From Protonemura montana (Eukaryota; Arthropoda; Insecta; Plecoptera; Nemouridae): a DNA stretch of 64,000 bases. Of the stretch, positions 25,409 through 38,600 are shown piece after piece. The stretch is from the NCBI GenBank assembly GCA_947568835.1, contig OX387611.1:7754001-7818000 (forward strand), written 5' to 3'. The notes below the pieces were generated by a model, which saw nothing but the letters and a program-made list of their open reading frames with translations, searched no databases and was not told the origin of the DNA. The position numbers were made by a program, and so were the translations under genes. Within the stretch, counting starts at the first letter, position 1. Each line of letters begins with the position of its first letter.

Positions 25409-28400
25409 TCAGTCTTTCAAAGAAGTCGTAAACGACATGTAGTAGCTGTAAGTCAGTTTTACGACCTGCAAAAAATAAAATACACGTACAAAAACCTAAA
25501 AAAGAAATTATTTTCAAAAAGTTGTCAGGTTGTTGAAGTATTTTGGTACTTTAGCATACAGACAATTAAGATGCAAAAACACAATTTTTAAATGTGCAAG
25601 AAAGATTGATGATTTACATGTAAATGGTATCCCAAAAACACAGGTGCATCGATTTTTAGCAAAAAACCATTTTTTCACACATTTATATAAGTAAATATTT
25701 ACCTCCGAAACATGTAAGCTGTAAGAATTGATTGGTGTTTTCAAACGTTTCTAATCGATTGGGCTTTCTCAAGGTGACTTGGTTTCCTGAAGGGAAGGGG
25801 AAGTGGTAGGTTTGTGAGTTGGCAACAGTGGTAGGAACATTTGCCAGGCTCGTCAGGTAGCTCAACCCTTCGTAAGACGCGATCGGTCAGCGGTGGCTAG
25901 AATAAATTTGCTAGAAAACATCAAGTCTACACAAGCATTGAAAACTGTGCATATCATAATTATATGAAACCGACTAGATGTGACCTCGCTGCGGCTCTAG
26001 TGAAGAGTTGCCTACGTAGAGGGTTGAATCTACCTGTCCAGCCTGGCAAATGATACATGATAAATGATAAATGATAAATGAACAGTGAAATGTTAGATGG
26101 CCTCCGTTGGGTATTTGTAAAGCAAAGGATTTTGCTAAATACACTGTCTTTAATTTATAAAACAATCAAGGGACTTGTACCACAATACCTAAGTGAGAAA
26201 TTAAGAAACGACTTGCCTCCATCTGTTCATAATACTAGAAACTCCACAAATTTAACTGTAAATAGAACTTCAACCTCATTTGGCAAAACACTATATTTTC
26301 TAAAGGCATGCTACTATTTAATAAACTTCCTTATAAAGTCAGGGACGCAGCTAATTTACAATCATTCCGACGAGAATGTCTAAAAATAATTAGGGACAAA
26401 AAAAACTGGAAGCCATCCAGTACTGATATTCACAACTTTTGGAGTACCCCCTGAAGCTGTTACTGTACATTACTATTATTATGTTAAAACTATTACTATT
26501 ATCTATTGCTATTACCATGTTAAAACTATTATTATACTTAGATTTATTCTTCATCTTTATCAAGATGTTCCTTTGTTATCTTAACCTGTATCAATAGCTT
26601 GATAGCTAAATAAAAACATTCATTCATTCAATCCCCTCCGCAGATACTGCCCGGCAAATCTTCCCCTGAAAAAATGTTCCACTTACCGTTGGCAATACAG
26701 CTGGGATGGCCAAGTCCAGACTAATAAAATTGTTGTTAGATTTTAAGTTGAACATGAATAGAGCAACGAGACTTCTAATTGCCACTTACAGAGATTAAAA
26801 ATCGATTAACATGTGTTTTTAGGATACAGTGTAGCTAGCAACTCAAAGCATTTGAAACAAAACAGAAGTTTATGGGTTTTAGAAAGTTCTTACTTTATGA
26901 AAAGTCTTTAAGTTCAAGGGAATGAATCCTGCGACCTTGATGACTAGTGGCTGGTTGCTGCGAGACATGATGATGCGAATAGATCGTTTGAAACTGTCCG
27001 ACGCGCGCAGCCAGTCGCAGCCAAATACAGCCTCTCGGATTAACATGCTCTAAAAGAAAACAACAACAAAACTTATATAAGTAGTCTGTTCAACGAAAGA
27101 ACATACTTTTTTCAGTTTAGACGTTACTGGTAATTTCGGATATGTCATTTTTAAAAACCCCACACATCATGACAAAAGCTTATTTAAGCTGGGCTATAAA
27201 TGCTTAGCACTTAACATTAAAAACCCTGTTTAAAAAAAAATTTGTCAAAGCTAGTCTAAAAACCATTAATTAAAATCATCTTTACTAATCTCCACCCTTT
27301 TCCTTTGCTCTAAAACTTTTTTCGTGCAAAGATGTTTTCTTTCTCCAGTTATAATAAACAAATGTGGACTTATTTTAATAATTATTTGAGATTTGTTTGC
27401 AGAAATAATACGAATTTTAAAGTATATTGACTAAAATCCATAAATAACATTTCTGTTATGGGTTGGTAGTAATACTGGGTGGGGGGGGGGGGGGGGGGGG
27501 GGGGGGGCAGCTATTGCTCTAAAAATTTGACAGATCGGGAGAGAACAAACTTTACTCGTTTTGTAATGCTTTGTTCCCAGGATAAAATTATTTTATTCTG
27601 GTTATTATTTTTATTATTATTGTAATTTACCAAGACTTTGTAATTCTGGGCCTGAATGCTAGATGCACTGATCTACAATCATCCACATACCTGTTCCGTT
27701 ACACTGTCCCCCAGCCACGCAAACATTGCCAGAATGATCATGCCCGTGAACAATATGAAAAAAATTACTGCAAGCTTCTCTTTTTGGTTGGTACTCTGCA
27801 AAATAATTGGTTAATATTACTGTAGATATCGGAGATGTTTTCGCATCTGTCATGCTTGTGTTTAATTTGTTGAACGGTCTGAAGTCTTGTACTCTTTAGG
27901 ACAAACTGCAGAGATTTACTTACTTTTGTTATTACTATTATTCCTGAGATGAAGGGCACCACGCTGAATATTAATAGCACCAGCAAGATTATCTCAAAGG
28001 CAGCACTTATCATATTTACATATCTGAAAAAGTATCAGCCAACTAGAAATATACTTGTCAGATTTAAAAAGTAATATCATATTTGACTGGCCACTCCGGC
28101 GGCCCCAGGTGTGCAGCGGGAGTGATCTGTGTGTTCGACTGGGCATGCGACTCTGTCCCAGTGCAACTTTCACGTGTTTGACTGGGCATGTGACTTTGTC
28201 CCAGTGCAACTTTCACGTATTTGACTGGGCATGTGACTCTGTCCCAGTGCAACTTTCACGTGTTTCACTGGGCATGTGACTCTGTCCCAGTGCAACTTTC
28301 ACGTATTCGACTGGGCATGAGACTCTGCCCCAGTGCAACTTCCACGTGCTCGATTGGCAGAGTTTTTCGCACTCAGGTCACTCCTGGTGCACTCTGAGAA

Positions 28401-31400
28401 TTTTGACGTTGCAATACGAAAAAAAATGAGTGCAACGACAACTAGTGATCACGTGTGCTGTAAGTAGCGCTCTCGCTAATAGCTGGTGCAAACCCGGTGA
28501 TGAGCATGACCTATTCGAGCAAGGTATATACCTCGCAGCATCTCCAGCAATGACAATGTTTTTTTTTTTTTTTACAATTATTTTTTACTTAACTGATTAG
28601 ACGAAAAAAAATGAAGAAATATTCAAATAATAAATTGCATGCCAAGGATCTATTAGTGAGCTTCATGATTTTGTAAATAAAATGTGTTAATAATCGAAAG
28701 AAATAACTGCATGGCATTGGATTCATCTAAAGCGAAAAAATACTCGATACAATGTAATAAATTAAAAAATAAATTGTTAAAAAATAAATGATTTTTCACA
28801 GAAAATAAAAACCAACAAAAATGTGTATCTTCAAAGTTGCAGGAATCTACAATTTACTTTAAAAATTGCTAATAATAACCTGATTACCTTATTAACGCCT
28901 GATGATAGCGTATGCACACCTTTAGCTTATTTTGTATTGAAACATTTTTTTTGCTTCGGCTTGAAAGACCCAGAACGTTTCCTGGAATTATTAGTCTAAT
29001 TTCGTGGCTCGATCTCCTTTCAATCATTTGGTTGGGCATTTCACCTCTTGATCGAGTTGTTGTTGGCGTCACCCGTAATTTTTTCATCCCCGCAGGTTTA
29101 GGTTCATTGAGTGAAAGTATCCTCTCACTTAGCAAAGAAGGCACTTGCCTGCTAAAATCACTTTGATGGCACGTGGTGTAAGCTTGCGAATTCTCGCTAA
29201 CCGTCTTTAAGTGGTGATTCAGCAGTTTGAGATGGCCAATGGCTTCAACTAGTAACGTCAAAGACAAAGATAGTGTTGTGACAGTAGTGGATGTGCCATA
29301 TACTATAACTGCGATTAATATCGTTGCGTAAATCTCGAAGAATGGTGTAGAGCTCAACTCATATGGAAGCCAGAAGCTGTAAAAATACATTTTAATTTTA
29401 CAAGCGTTTTGTTGAGATCTATTTAAACTTTATATTTCTTTAACTAAAACAGCTTTTGAGTTAAATTTGCTATAGATGGTGAGTAGAAGGCGAAGCTATC
29501 AAAGCAAAATCTTAAATTTTACTTACCCCTGCAAAATAATACATGTTTTTAGAAAAACTATTTGAACTGGGTTTTGAATGCTAAGTAAAGAGCTACTAAA
29601 TTTCCCGACGTTTCGTAACATATACTAGTTACTTCTTCAGAGGTTTGAGCAGTCCTGACAATTTTCCAATAACAAAAGAACCACATAAAATTATAACAAT
29701 TACCAAGTTCAAGCTTCCTAAATGCATCTAAACAAAATAATCAGGGTCAATAACTTCAAAACTAATGTATTGTGTATTTTCAAGATCTCGAACACATTGG
29801 CGTTTTTTAACTAACTAATTATGTGTATGGAAAAAACGCCAATTTTTCGAGATTGTCCTAACGTTATGTGATACAATCAAAATGTCCTCATTTTATATAT
29901 ATATTTTTTTATATTTAATTTATTTTTTCCAAGATACCAATTCCTTTGTTTTTGGCAAGTCAAGGTGTTATATAAATGGATGTACAATAGAAATAAAATA
30001 CCCATGGTATCACAATATCACAAGTCAATAAATATGTACAATAAATTCAATAGCAATGGTATATCACAGTCATATCATTTTACATAAAACACATACATAC
30101 ACACATACATACACACATACATACAAAATACATTGCTTTGATTTGGATAGGTAGATTAAGAACTAAACGTAATGAATATGGAAATTTTGATTGTATCACA
30201 TAACGTTAGGACAACCTCGAAAAATTGGCGTTTTTTCCATACACATAATTAGTTAGTTAGTAAAAAACGCCAATGTGTTCGAGTTCTTATTTCAGAAAAT
30301 ACATAATACATTAGTTTTTAAGTTATTGACCCTGATTATTTTGTTTAGATGCATTTAGGATGCTTGAACTTGGTAATTGTTATAATTTTATGTGGTTCTT
30401 TTGTTTTCGGAAAATTGTCAGGACTGCTCAAACCTCTGAAGAAGTAACTAGTATATGTTACGAAACGTCGGGAAATTTAGTAGCCCTTTACTTAGCATTC
30501 AAAACCCATTTCAAATAGTTTTTCTAAAAACTTGTGCTAAGGATAAATCAAGTAGACATGAGTCTAAAAACCATCATAATACATGTCGTTTTTTATTTAT
30601 TTTTTTTTGTTTGCGCTCAAGCGGCCATATGCCTGCTCCGATTTAAACTAAATTTCAAAGCACATTTTCTCGTTCTTAACATAGATTTCCTGACCTTCGG
30701 AAAACTGGTAAAATATTTTTGTTTTTTCCCAAAATGTACATAAAATGTACACATTCTGTATACACTTTTTGTAGTTGTTCTGTCAAAAGTGTTCGATATT
30801 TTTTTACCAAACTCTGCAAAGATGTGAAATAAACCTACATTTAGGTGAAAGGATTTTGAGCCTGTTTGTGTTTTCTTTCTCTGTCTTATCATAAATCTCC
30901 AAGTTTTTTTTTTGTATATTTCGGCTGTCAACATTTTACCATCGAAAATATCGCTACGCTCATCTGTTTAACATACGGGTCCGGAAATGCGAAACAACCT
31001 AATTTTGAGTTTGGTTGAACTATTTGGCAAAAAAGGCGTGAGGAGTTAATAACAGAAAAATATGTTCTTCAAAATTGGCCCAAATAGCGCAAACAAACAC
31101 AATGCGACAAAAAAACACACATGATTTCTTTCTTTCTTGCGAAAGTGAACTTGAAGATTTTGCTTCGCTCATCAATCAAGTATTGGTCAATTTCGCTAGA
31201 AGATTTCGTGACCTAGCCTTGGGTTAATGTAGGTACTACTTGCTTTGTAAGTATAGAACCAAAATATATTTCCCCCAAACTGACAGAAAAATCCCCAAAA
31301 CATCAAAAGCGAGTATGGCTGCCACTCACTCCACCATAAACTAGCTGTTTACTTTGAGGATGTAAAATCGTTGAGTGTAGGTTCTAGGTAGAGAAACAAC

Positions 31401-32825
31401 GTGCATGTTACAGTCTGTGCGTGAAAGATGACCGCCAAATGACTACCTTACCGACAAAAATGCAGAGGACCGGAAAGTGAAGCCACTATCGTATGAAATT
31501 TAATTTCGATATTTGTCGTAGGTTACTCGCTTTTTAATATCGTTACGTGTATATCAATCGTTGAGGTAAACATTGATGGAGATTTTTTGAGCATGAAAAG
31601 TCTCGAAAGCGAGTTAACTTACGAGAAATATCGAAATTAAAATTCAGACGACAGTGGCTTCACTTAACGGTACTCTGCATTTTTGTCGGTAAGGTAGTCA
31701 TTTGACGGCCATCTTTTACGCAGAGACCGTAACATTGATGTTGAAACTCTACCTAGAACCTACACTCAACGGTAAAACTGACCAACTCAACAGCTAAAAA
31801 TGCAAAATTACCTGAAAAAAAATTGTTTCATCGCAAACGTCCAAATAGGTATCGCTATGGAACATACTGGCAATATCACACCAAAAGTTACAAAATACCA
31901 GACAAAAAAAATAATTTTAGAAATTTTTTTTGTTTCTTTTTCAACGCTCGCTGGAGCTTTAGTGAATATGGTTTTTAACTTCTGAATTTCTTTAAGCATT
32001 AATCTAACGTCTTCAAGTTTTTTTTGTCGAAACAAAAATGTTGCAATGCAAATGAAAAATGCGCACAAAAGAAACATAGAAAAGAAAGAGTCCATAACAA
32101 TTAGAATTGACATGTTCCAGAATGTGTAGATACTCATTGGACCTCCGATTGAAGCAAGGACACCAGACAATACCAAAAAAATTCTGGGAAGCCAGTATCG
32201 GACGTGGCCGCGATTATATTGTTCATTGTCTGCTTGTTTCCAGCAACCTACGAACAGACAAGCAGATTAAGGTTATCATTTGATCCTAATTTCATCACTG
32301 AATAAAGAATGTTTACAATAAATTGTGGTTATTTTCGACGACGTAAAGCAATCTTTAAACGCCGATTTTTAGTCAAAGGTGAAAGATATCTGTGATTTGT
32401 TTTAAATTGCTATGCAGATCTGAGTGACATCTTGAGTTAGTTTTTAACTTTCGAGAGGGTACAAGTGGCCAAAATAACGCTAAATAATAATACTAGTAAC
32501 TGATGACTGATACTAATGACTGTGTCAACTGTCAAGTCATTATCAAGTCTTGATAATGCCAGCGCCAACGCTGGCGAAACGTCGACCACCGACGCGGTCC
32601 TTTTTAGGACCAAAAAACCTAATCAACAGAGCAAAACCGTTTTCACCTACACCAAACCTGAAATAGTTGTTTACTTTGACTTTGACATTGTTAGATGCTA
32701 ACAAGATCACATCACTTACCAAGGAAAGTCATTTGCTCGAAATAAAATTCAACACTGTTGTTGTTAAAAGTTCTCCAGTCTTTTTTCATTTTCAACACCA
32801 GTGGTAAAAACACGTTTGGTGGCAT
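25409..32825 (-). CDS. Odorant receptor OR-4 (seven exons)
   Basis: Complete 7tm_6 odorant receptor. Exons: A 32825-32720, B 32247-31812, C 29376-28888, D 28023-27924, E 27795-27691, F 27049-26894, G 25465-25409; 1449 nt, 482 residues. It opens MPPNVFLPLVLKMKKDW. Exon B begins GCWKQADNEQ and is close to OR-3 exon B. C starts FWLPYELSSTP, has a polar loop (residues ~240-330) and ends RYHQALIR. F carries VFGCDWLRASD and AGFIPLNLKTF; G reads LTYSYYMSF and stops at TGA 25411-25409. All borders are GT-AG. Introns are large because of insertions: a LINE 3' end in F/G, a G tract in E/F, a minisatellite element in C/D and two foldback elements in B/C. The reading frame is undamaged despite this load. 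Confidence 0.93.
25975..26637 (+). mobile_element. LINE 3' end with CATT tail
   Basis: The plus strand encodes the typical C-terminal tail of a LINE ORF2: VKQRILLNTLSLIYKTIKGL, VPQYLSEKL, then NTRNSTNL. After a frameshift near 26300 it continues LLFNKLPYKVRDAANLQSF to a stop at about 26454. The element ends in CATTCATTCATTC. It lies in the OR-4 F/G intron, opposite strand to the host gene, and is not a functional gene. Confidence 0.75.
27481..27507 (+). repeat. G homopolymer, about 27 nt
   Basis: Run of G preceded by GGGT, in the OR-4 E/F intron. It is the longest of three such tracts in the window, so length may be uncertain. Confidence 0.9.
28089..28512 (+). mobile_element. Minisatellite-bearing mobile element, copy 4
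   Basis: Forward orientation: GGGAGTGATCTGTGTGTTCG, then about five 43-bp units (GCAACTTTCACGTGTTTGAC type), then GCACTCAGGTCACTCC, GAGAATTTTGACGTTGCAA and GATCACGTGTGC. It lies in the OR-4 C/D intron. Confidence 0.75.
29546..30532. mobile_element. Foldback element with ~340-bp arms
   Basis: A left arm (about 29546-29889) reappears reverse-complemented at about 30190-30532, with a ~300-bp AT-rich centre containing a CATACATACACA microsatellite. The outer ends read GAAAAACTATTTGAACTGGG on the left and its complement on the right. The arms share GTTACTTCTTCAGAGGTTTG and GCGTTTTTT segments. No transposase frame is visible. Single-arm or short relatives occur at 34567-34960, 56010-56090 and 60495-60700. 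It sits in the OR-4 B/C intron. Confidence 0.85.
30590..30940. repeat. Dispersed repeat related to 40610-40960
   Basis: Shares an ordered set of blocks with 40610-40960: TTTTTACCAAACTCTGCAAA versus TTCTTACCAAACTTTGCAAA, TTTTGAGCCTGTTTGTGTTT versus TTTTGAGCCCGTTGGTGTTT, and an adjacent TTATCAT block. No coding potential. Confidence 0.5.
31372..31771. mobile_element. Second foldback element, ~160-bp arms
   Basis: The arm at 31372-31531 is reverse-complemented at 31608-31771 around a ~75-bp centre. The outer end is TTGAGTGTAGGTTCTAGGTA; inner arms carry CTACCTTACCGACAAAAATG and AGTGAAGCCACT. The arms are highly similar, so the insertion is probably fairly recent. It lies in the same OR-4 B/C intron as the larger foldback and shares no sequence with it. 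Confidence 0.85.
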
Positions 32826-35660
32826 ACTCGTTGAAGCAACCGATTTTTCACTCGCTACTCTCGGTGTACAAAGCAGTTGAATAAACCTTTTTAGGTCAAA
32901 CTAACAATATGTGAAATCTTTTCCGGTCTCGATAACGTCATGATATTACGATTGATTTTTTTATTTTAAAAGTATTTACATATTTTTTTTTTATATTCAA
33001 CGCAAACTTTTAAACTGTATATGTTTCGTTTTGGAAATTTTGTTGGTAATACTCCTTTCTCGATATTTGTAAAGGCTGGAAAAACTAGTGGTCTTGCAAC
33101 ACAATAATAATATATGGAATCTCAATAATTGACTACATCGAAACGAATCAGAAAAGTGTTTGATGAACTTTTGTGACATGCAAATGTATTTTCCATAAAG
33201 GTCCCTGTCAGATATTCTTCAGCTCTGTTTGAGGACAAAACAACAATAATTTACCTTAACAAATATAAATTGAAAAGGAATTCTGGACACGCATAATATC
33301 GCTACAAAGCTTTAACCTAGGCTTGTAAAGCAAGGCACGGGTTAATAGAAAAAAATTAGCAATAACAGAGATAAAATACATTTTCTATGCACTTGGGAAA
33401 AAAAGCTATCTTAGCGATTTCTTGTATTGCAATTTTTTCAGAAACGATGCAAGAATATTAATGGAATGATAGGGCTGCGCCAGAACCTAGAGAAACACTG
33501 TTTGTGTTCAATTCACCGCTTACACTTTGTCAGCTTTGACATTTGAGAGGGGTTGGACCAAATTAACCAAAGTATTTTTTTATCCCCAATATGGTCGAAA
33601 TCAATAACTAACACACTTGCATGGTCTTTAAACCATAAAATAAACTTTTAATAACCTTTAAATTAACCTTTAAATAGATAAAATGCCATTTAATTGTGTG
33701 GACGTGTATTTTTATACCTGCCAATGTTTTACAAGCTAAGAACATGACAGACGAACATATACATTATATCAATATTATAATAAAGTTTTTCACGCAAACA
33801 TATAAAGCAAAAAATAAATGCACACAAAAAAACCTTGCCAACAAAACTTGGTTGTTTAATTATTGTCCGTCAGAATTTAAAGCTTTGTAAAATATCTCGC
33901 CTACAAAACGGAAAAAATAACTTCTCGTTTATTGTGATTTGTTACTGCACTAGGCAACTTTACCTAATTGTTTCACACGAAATGACGAAACTCAAATTTC
34001 TAATTGCCATGTGTTTTTTAACTTATCAACTTTTCTTAAACTATTTTTAAACTTTGATTTATAAAAACAAATTGTAAGAGCTTATTGCTGATTATTGGAA
34101 AGATACAAAATTTAAATTTACAATCATAAGATCACGGCGAAATAACCTTTAGCTCAAGACGTTTTTAGAAGTATTTATCTTGAATTCATCCATTTCGTGG
34201 ATTTTTTTAATTGATTTTGGTTTTTGGCTCTTTGCCGCTCCTCCCCGCTAGTGATCATTTCTGTTTTATTCTCACATTTTACGTACTTCTTCGGAATTTT
34301 GGTAGTTTTAATGTTTTATGTCAACTCCTGATCGCTTTTTCACGTTCAACCATGAATTGCAAAAAAAAATGTTTGTAAAGCCTAAAAAAAAAAAAAAAAA
34401 AAAAAAATTACTTAAATTTGACAGGCAATTAGTTATTTTAAATATACTAAAAATAAAACTAGTACTATTGAAAAATGATGGTACAGTTATTAAAAAAATA
34501 TTTTTTTGGAGTGACCCACTCTCTCCACATTGATGATCAATTTATGTTTTATTGCAAAATATTTTTACATGCTAATGCTAAGTAAAGGACAACTGAATTT
34601 CCCGGCGTTTCGTAACATGTACTGGTTACTTCTTCAAAAGTAAGAGCAGTCCTGACAATTTTCCGATTACAAAAGAACCACATAAAATTATAACAATTAC
34701 CTAGTTCAAGCATCCTAAATGCATCTAAATAAAATAATCAGGGTCAATAACTTAAAAACTAATGTACTTTGTATTTAGATGAAATCTGATTTTATCTGAA
34801 TATTTCAGACGGTGATAGTGTTGATAATAATAAAATGTATTTTGTATTTTCTGAAATAAAATCCCGAACAAATTGGCGATTTTACTGACTAACGAATGTG
34901 TATAGAAAAAACTAAGTGCTAAGGCTAAATCAAGTAGACATGAGACTAAAAACCATCATTTTTACTTGTTCCTTGTAAACACGTTGTGACCTTCTCGATT
35001 TGTGCAGGATTTTTCAGCTGTGGATTTTCACTTATTCGGGGGCGAAGATCAGTGCATTGAGTCATGATAGAGTAAGTATGCTACTAGTACTTGCTTTGTC
35101 GGCTGCTTTGTGCAGAAAGAAAACGGTGTAAGTGACATTCTAGGCCATGTTTTTCCTGTCGAAACGACATTTCGCCGGTGCCTGAGAATTGATGTGCGGC
35201 CGATAAATCATTATTTCCAAACGACACCTTGGGGAAGAAGTGAAGAAAGAAGGAAGAAAACCCCGTGAAGGGGTTCTTAACTGGAGGATTCCTAGGTAAC
35301 GTGTACTTTTCAATTAGTCTTATAGTGAGGCGTTCGAAACGCAAGCGTTACAATGTTCTTTTACATATTGGCGGTTGCAAAATAGGCAGTGGTATAGTCC
35401 TGAGTTTACAGGATATACACTCCTCTTAATTAAAGATATACGCCGATTAAAAAAATTATTATAGTCACTTGTGTTTTGTGACTCCTTGATGTAAAGTTTA
35501 TTGCACAGATGTCCCTGATTCCTGTCCTGAAAATCGGTTCACAAATATTGCTAGCTTGAGTTGAGTTACAAAAGGCTGATAACAAGAATGCACTGAGTAA
35601 CTAAGATTAAATTGCTGAAAAGTAAATAGTTGGTTCTACAAAGACATCAGACTCGTCTTC
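32826..35660. other. Intergenic OR-4/OR-5
   Basis: About 2.8 kb of AT-rich sequence including an A homopolymer near 34387-34407 and the foldback-arm relative at 34567-34960. A GC-richer patch at about 35080-35345 carries an 86-residue minus-strand frame with no recognisable motif. No receptor exon seen. Confidence 0.5.
34567..34960. repeat. Single-arm copy of the large foldback family
   Basis: Shares TGCTAAGTAAAG, CCCGGCGTTTCGTAACATGT, GCAGTCCTGACAATTTTCC and AATCAGGGTCAATAACTT with the arms at 29546 and 30532, and ends in GCTAAATCAAGTAGACATGA. The second arm is missing or very short. Confidence 0.65.
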
Positions 35661-38600
35661 TTATTCTTGACTGTGGATAGACTTTTCCTTGACCTCCATG
35701 GCCGTAGTCAGAGACATGTAGTAGCTGTAGGTAAGTTTCACGATCTGGAAGTCAAAAACAACACACACTTATTCAGAACAGTATTTTGAAGTGTTCTAGA
35801 GTTTTCAAATAGGAACTTTCTAAGCAAGCAAAGAATGCAAAAGTGGCGAAGCTGGAAAACAATTCAGCCGAGCCAAGATTACCGTTTGGGAGTTTTTCTA
35901 ACTAGTTCAGTGACTGGTTTCCAGTTCGGTAGCACATTTTTAAAGCTTATCTCCCATTTAAATCCTTTCAACGACATAACATGTCTGAAGCCAACTATTT
36001 CGATAAAGGGATTGAAATTTTATCGTCTGTTTTGAAGTCAACATGGCTATGAAAATCGATAACATCGCTTTGTAGTTAAACAGACAATTAAAAAAAATGC
36101 TCACAATAAAAAAATTTGTATTCTAAAGAAAATAAAATAAATAATTGTAAATAAATGTACCTACCGCATAAAAAGTTTCAGTGTCCAAAGGAATGAAACC
36201 AGCGAGTTTGATGACCAATGGCTGTAAGCTTCTTGTCATCATGATACGCACTGATCGTTTGAAACTGTCCGACGCGCGCAGCCAGGTGCAGCTGTACACA
36301 GCTTCTCCGATAAACTCACTCTAAAGAAAATTTTGAAGATTAGTCATATTTATAAGTCAGATATTTTCCAAATTCGTCATGGACCTGTTTATTAGAAATG
36401 TGAGTTCCCCGGATTTAAGATATTCGATTGTCCAAACAAAGGGTCTTTTTAGTGGTTTGCTAAAAACCTTACAGCCCAACAATTTGTAATTTATTGGGCA
36501 AGAGAGCCAATCAGAATCTTTGTTTTTTTTTTGCTAAAACGAGCCACGAAAAAAAAGTTGAACCGCGCTTTGATAAGATTTTAATATTTATTTATTTTAC
36601 TATCGTGATAATACATTGTGTAAATATATTTTTTTTAATATCATATTTTAGTTTATATTACGTTACATTGATTAAGTTAAAAATAACTATAATCATAATA
36701 TTTATAATTACTATAATAATTACTTTCGGAATAGTCAAAAACATGCGTTTGATTCGATATTGGTTTGCTATTGGTTTTTATATTAGGCTCTCATAACGCA
36801 AAAACAAGTTAAATGGGTTAACTTTGAAAGATTGTTGCTGAGTCAGGTATTGAATGGGTGACCATCATACACATGACCAGTTCTGTTCGGGAGAGAGGTT
36901 GGAGGGATGAAATGTTAGTACAGCAACTTCATTCGCCTTGCTTATCAACCTCTCGACAGCATGGATTTGTGGAGGAATCCTGTTATTCGAGTTGTACCGT
37001 CCTTCGGAAGAGACGTTAAGCCGATGGTCCCCTTGGTGCTCTTCGACAAGAATAGGCTACGTGCCGGCACCGGGTTTCCCCTCCTCCCTTCTAGGCTAGG
37101 TTAGGTTCATCATCACCCTCATCATCATCCACTCATTCACCGACGCATTAGACCAGTGCCGCAGGGCCAGATGTCAAAACAATGCGTCGTTAAACACCAT
37201 AAATAATAATAATAATAATGAAAGATTGTTTGGTGTTAACTGATAAAAGATTAAAATATTAACAGTCCTACTGACTTTATTATTTAAAACACGGCTTGAT
37301 AGTTTCATTTTTTAAGATTTAAATATTAAACTTTGGTCTGAGCAAAGAGAAAAGGGTGACGGTCAAGAAATAATATTTGTTTGTGTGAAAGAAAAATGCC
37401 TTTTTTTAATGTTTATTGGAGTTTTTTTATGGATATTGATTTAAAAGATATCTTCATGTTTTAAAGTTGAGAGCTAAATAAAGTGTAGCCCTAAAACCGA
37501 TTTACAGCACTGATTAGGCACGATTTAGAGGCCAGTTGAAAAAATTAATAAAATCATCATTCCCATAAACACCATAACATTGCAGGTATTTTACTGCAAA
37601 AATATATATAAATCGTATTTAATCGTAAAAAAATATATATATATGAAAAAGTGCATTGAAAACAGACTTGCCTGATTGACCACTTCTTCAGCGAGAAGCG
37701 AAATTATCATAAGCGTTATCCAAACGACAAGCACCGATTCAAAGATGACGACAGTTTTCATGTCTATTTCGGCACCCTAGAAATAACACTCATAATTTAG
37801 GATCTTAAACATTTTAGCACTTGATAATGTTAGGTACATACTCGTAGTCAAAGTAATAGGCATACTTACGTTAGTGACGACAACGATCCCTGAGATGGCA
37901 TAGATTACACAGCAGGATAACATGAGCGTTAAAAAAAGATTGAAGGCGACGCCCACTTTGTCAACATACCTTAACATGAAAAAAAGGCTTTTAGGAAATT
38001 AACGCCACATACAATACAAAGAGGAGTTGTTTATTTCCAGTAGGTTTTTCATGTTCCTAATAATAAAATATAACTACTCCTTTTTTTTCTTTGTTTTTTT
38101 GTCATATTTTTTTTCTTTTTTCCTTTGCAGCATTATTATCGATATTAAAAGTCTAAGTTTTATAGAAAAAAGTTAATTTTTAAAGGAAGTTTTTATAAAA
38201 AGATGCTTCATGATTTCCAAATATCTATTTGTTAATGTTATTTTTTTCTAGATTACAATTTAATTTAGAACAAACCAAAATAAATTTTCGGAGGTGTTCA
38301 AATGTTAAATAGTACGTACCTTATTATTGCATGATGGTGTGTAATACAAGTTTTTAATCTGCGCTCGATTTCCTTTTGATCGCCAGGGTTAAATTCTTCA
38401 TCGGCTAGCAATTGTGTCACGCTGTCATCAACGTTCAAACCTGCCAGTGGTAATGCCAGAGATATGTCAAAACCACCAATTCCTACGTAAGTATTTGGTG
38501 TAAGTATTTTAACTTTTTTGTAAACAAAAAAAGTATTGCTTATAATTTTATATATCACATATATCTGTGACAATTTGCATGATAATGTGCTTATATATAA

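Noticed and set aside
26078..26383. 101-residue frame as a host gene
   Set aside because: It is the C-terminal tail of a LINE protein, frameshifted and followed by a CATT tail.
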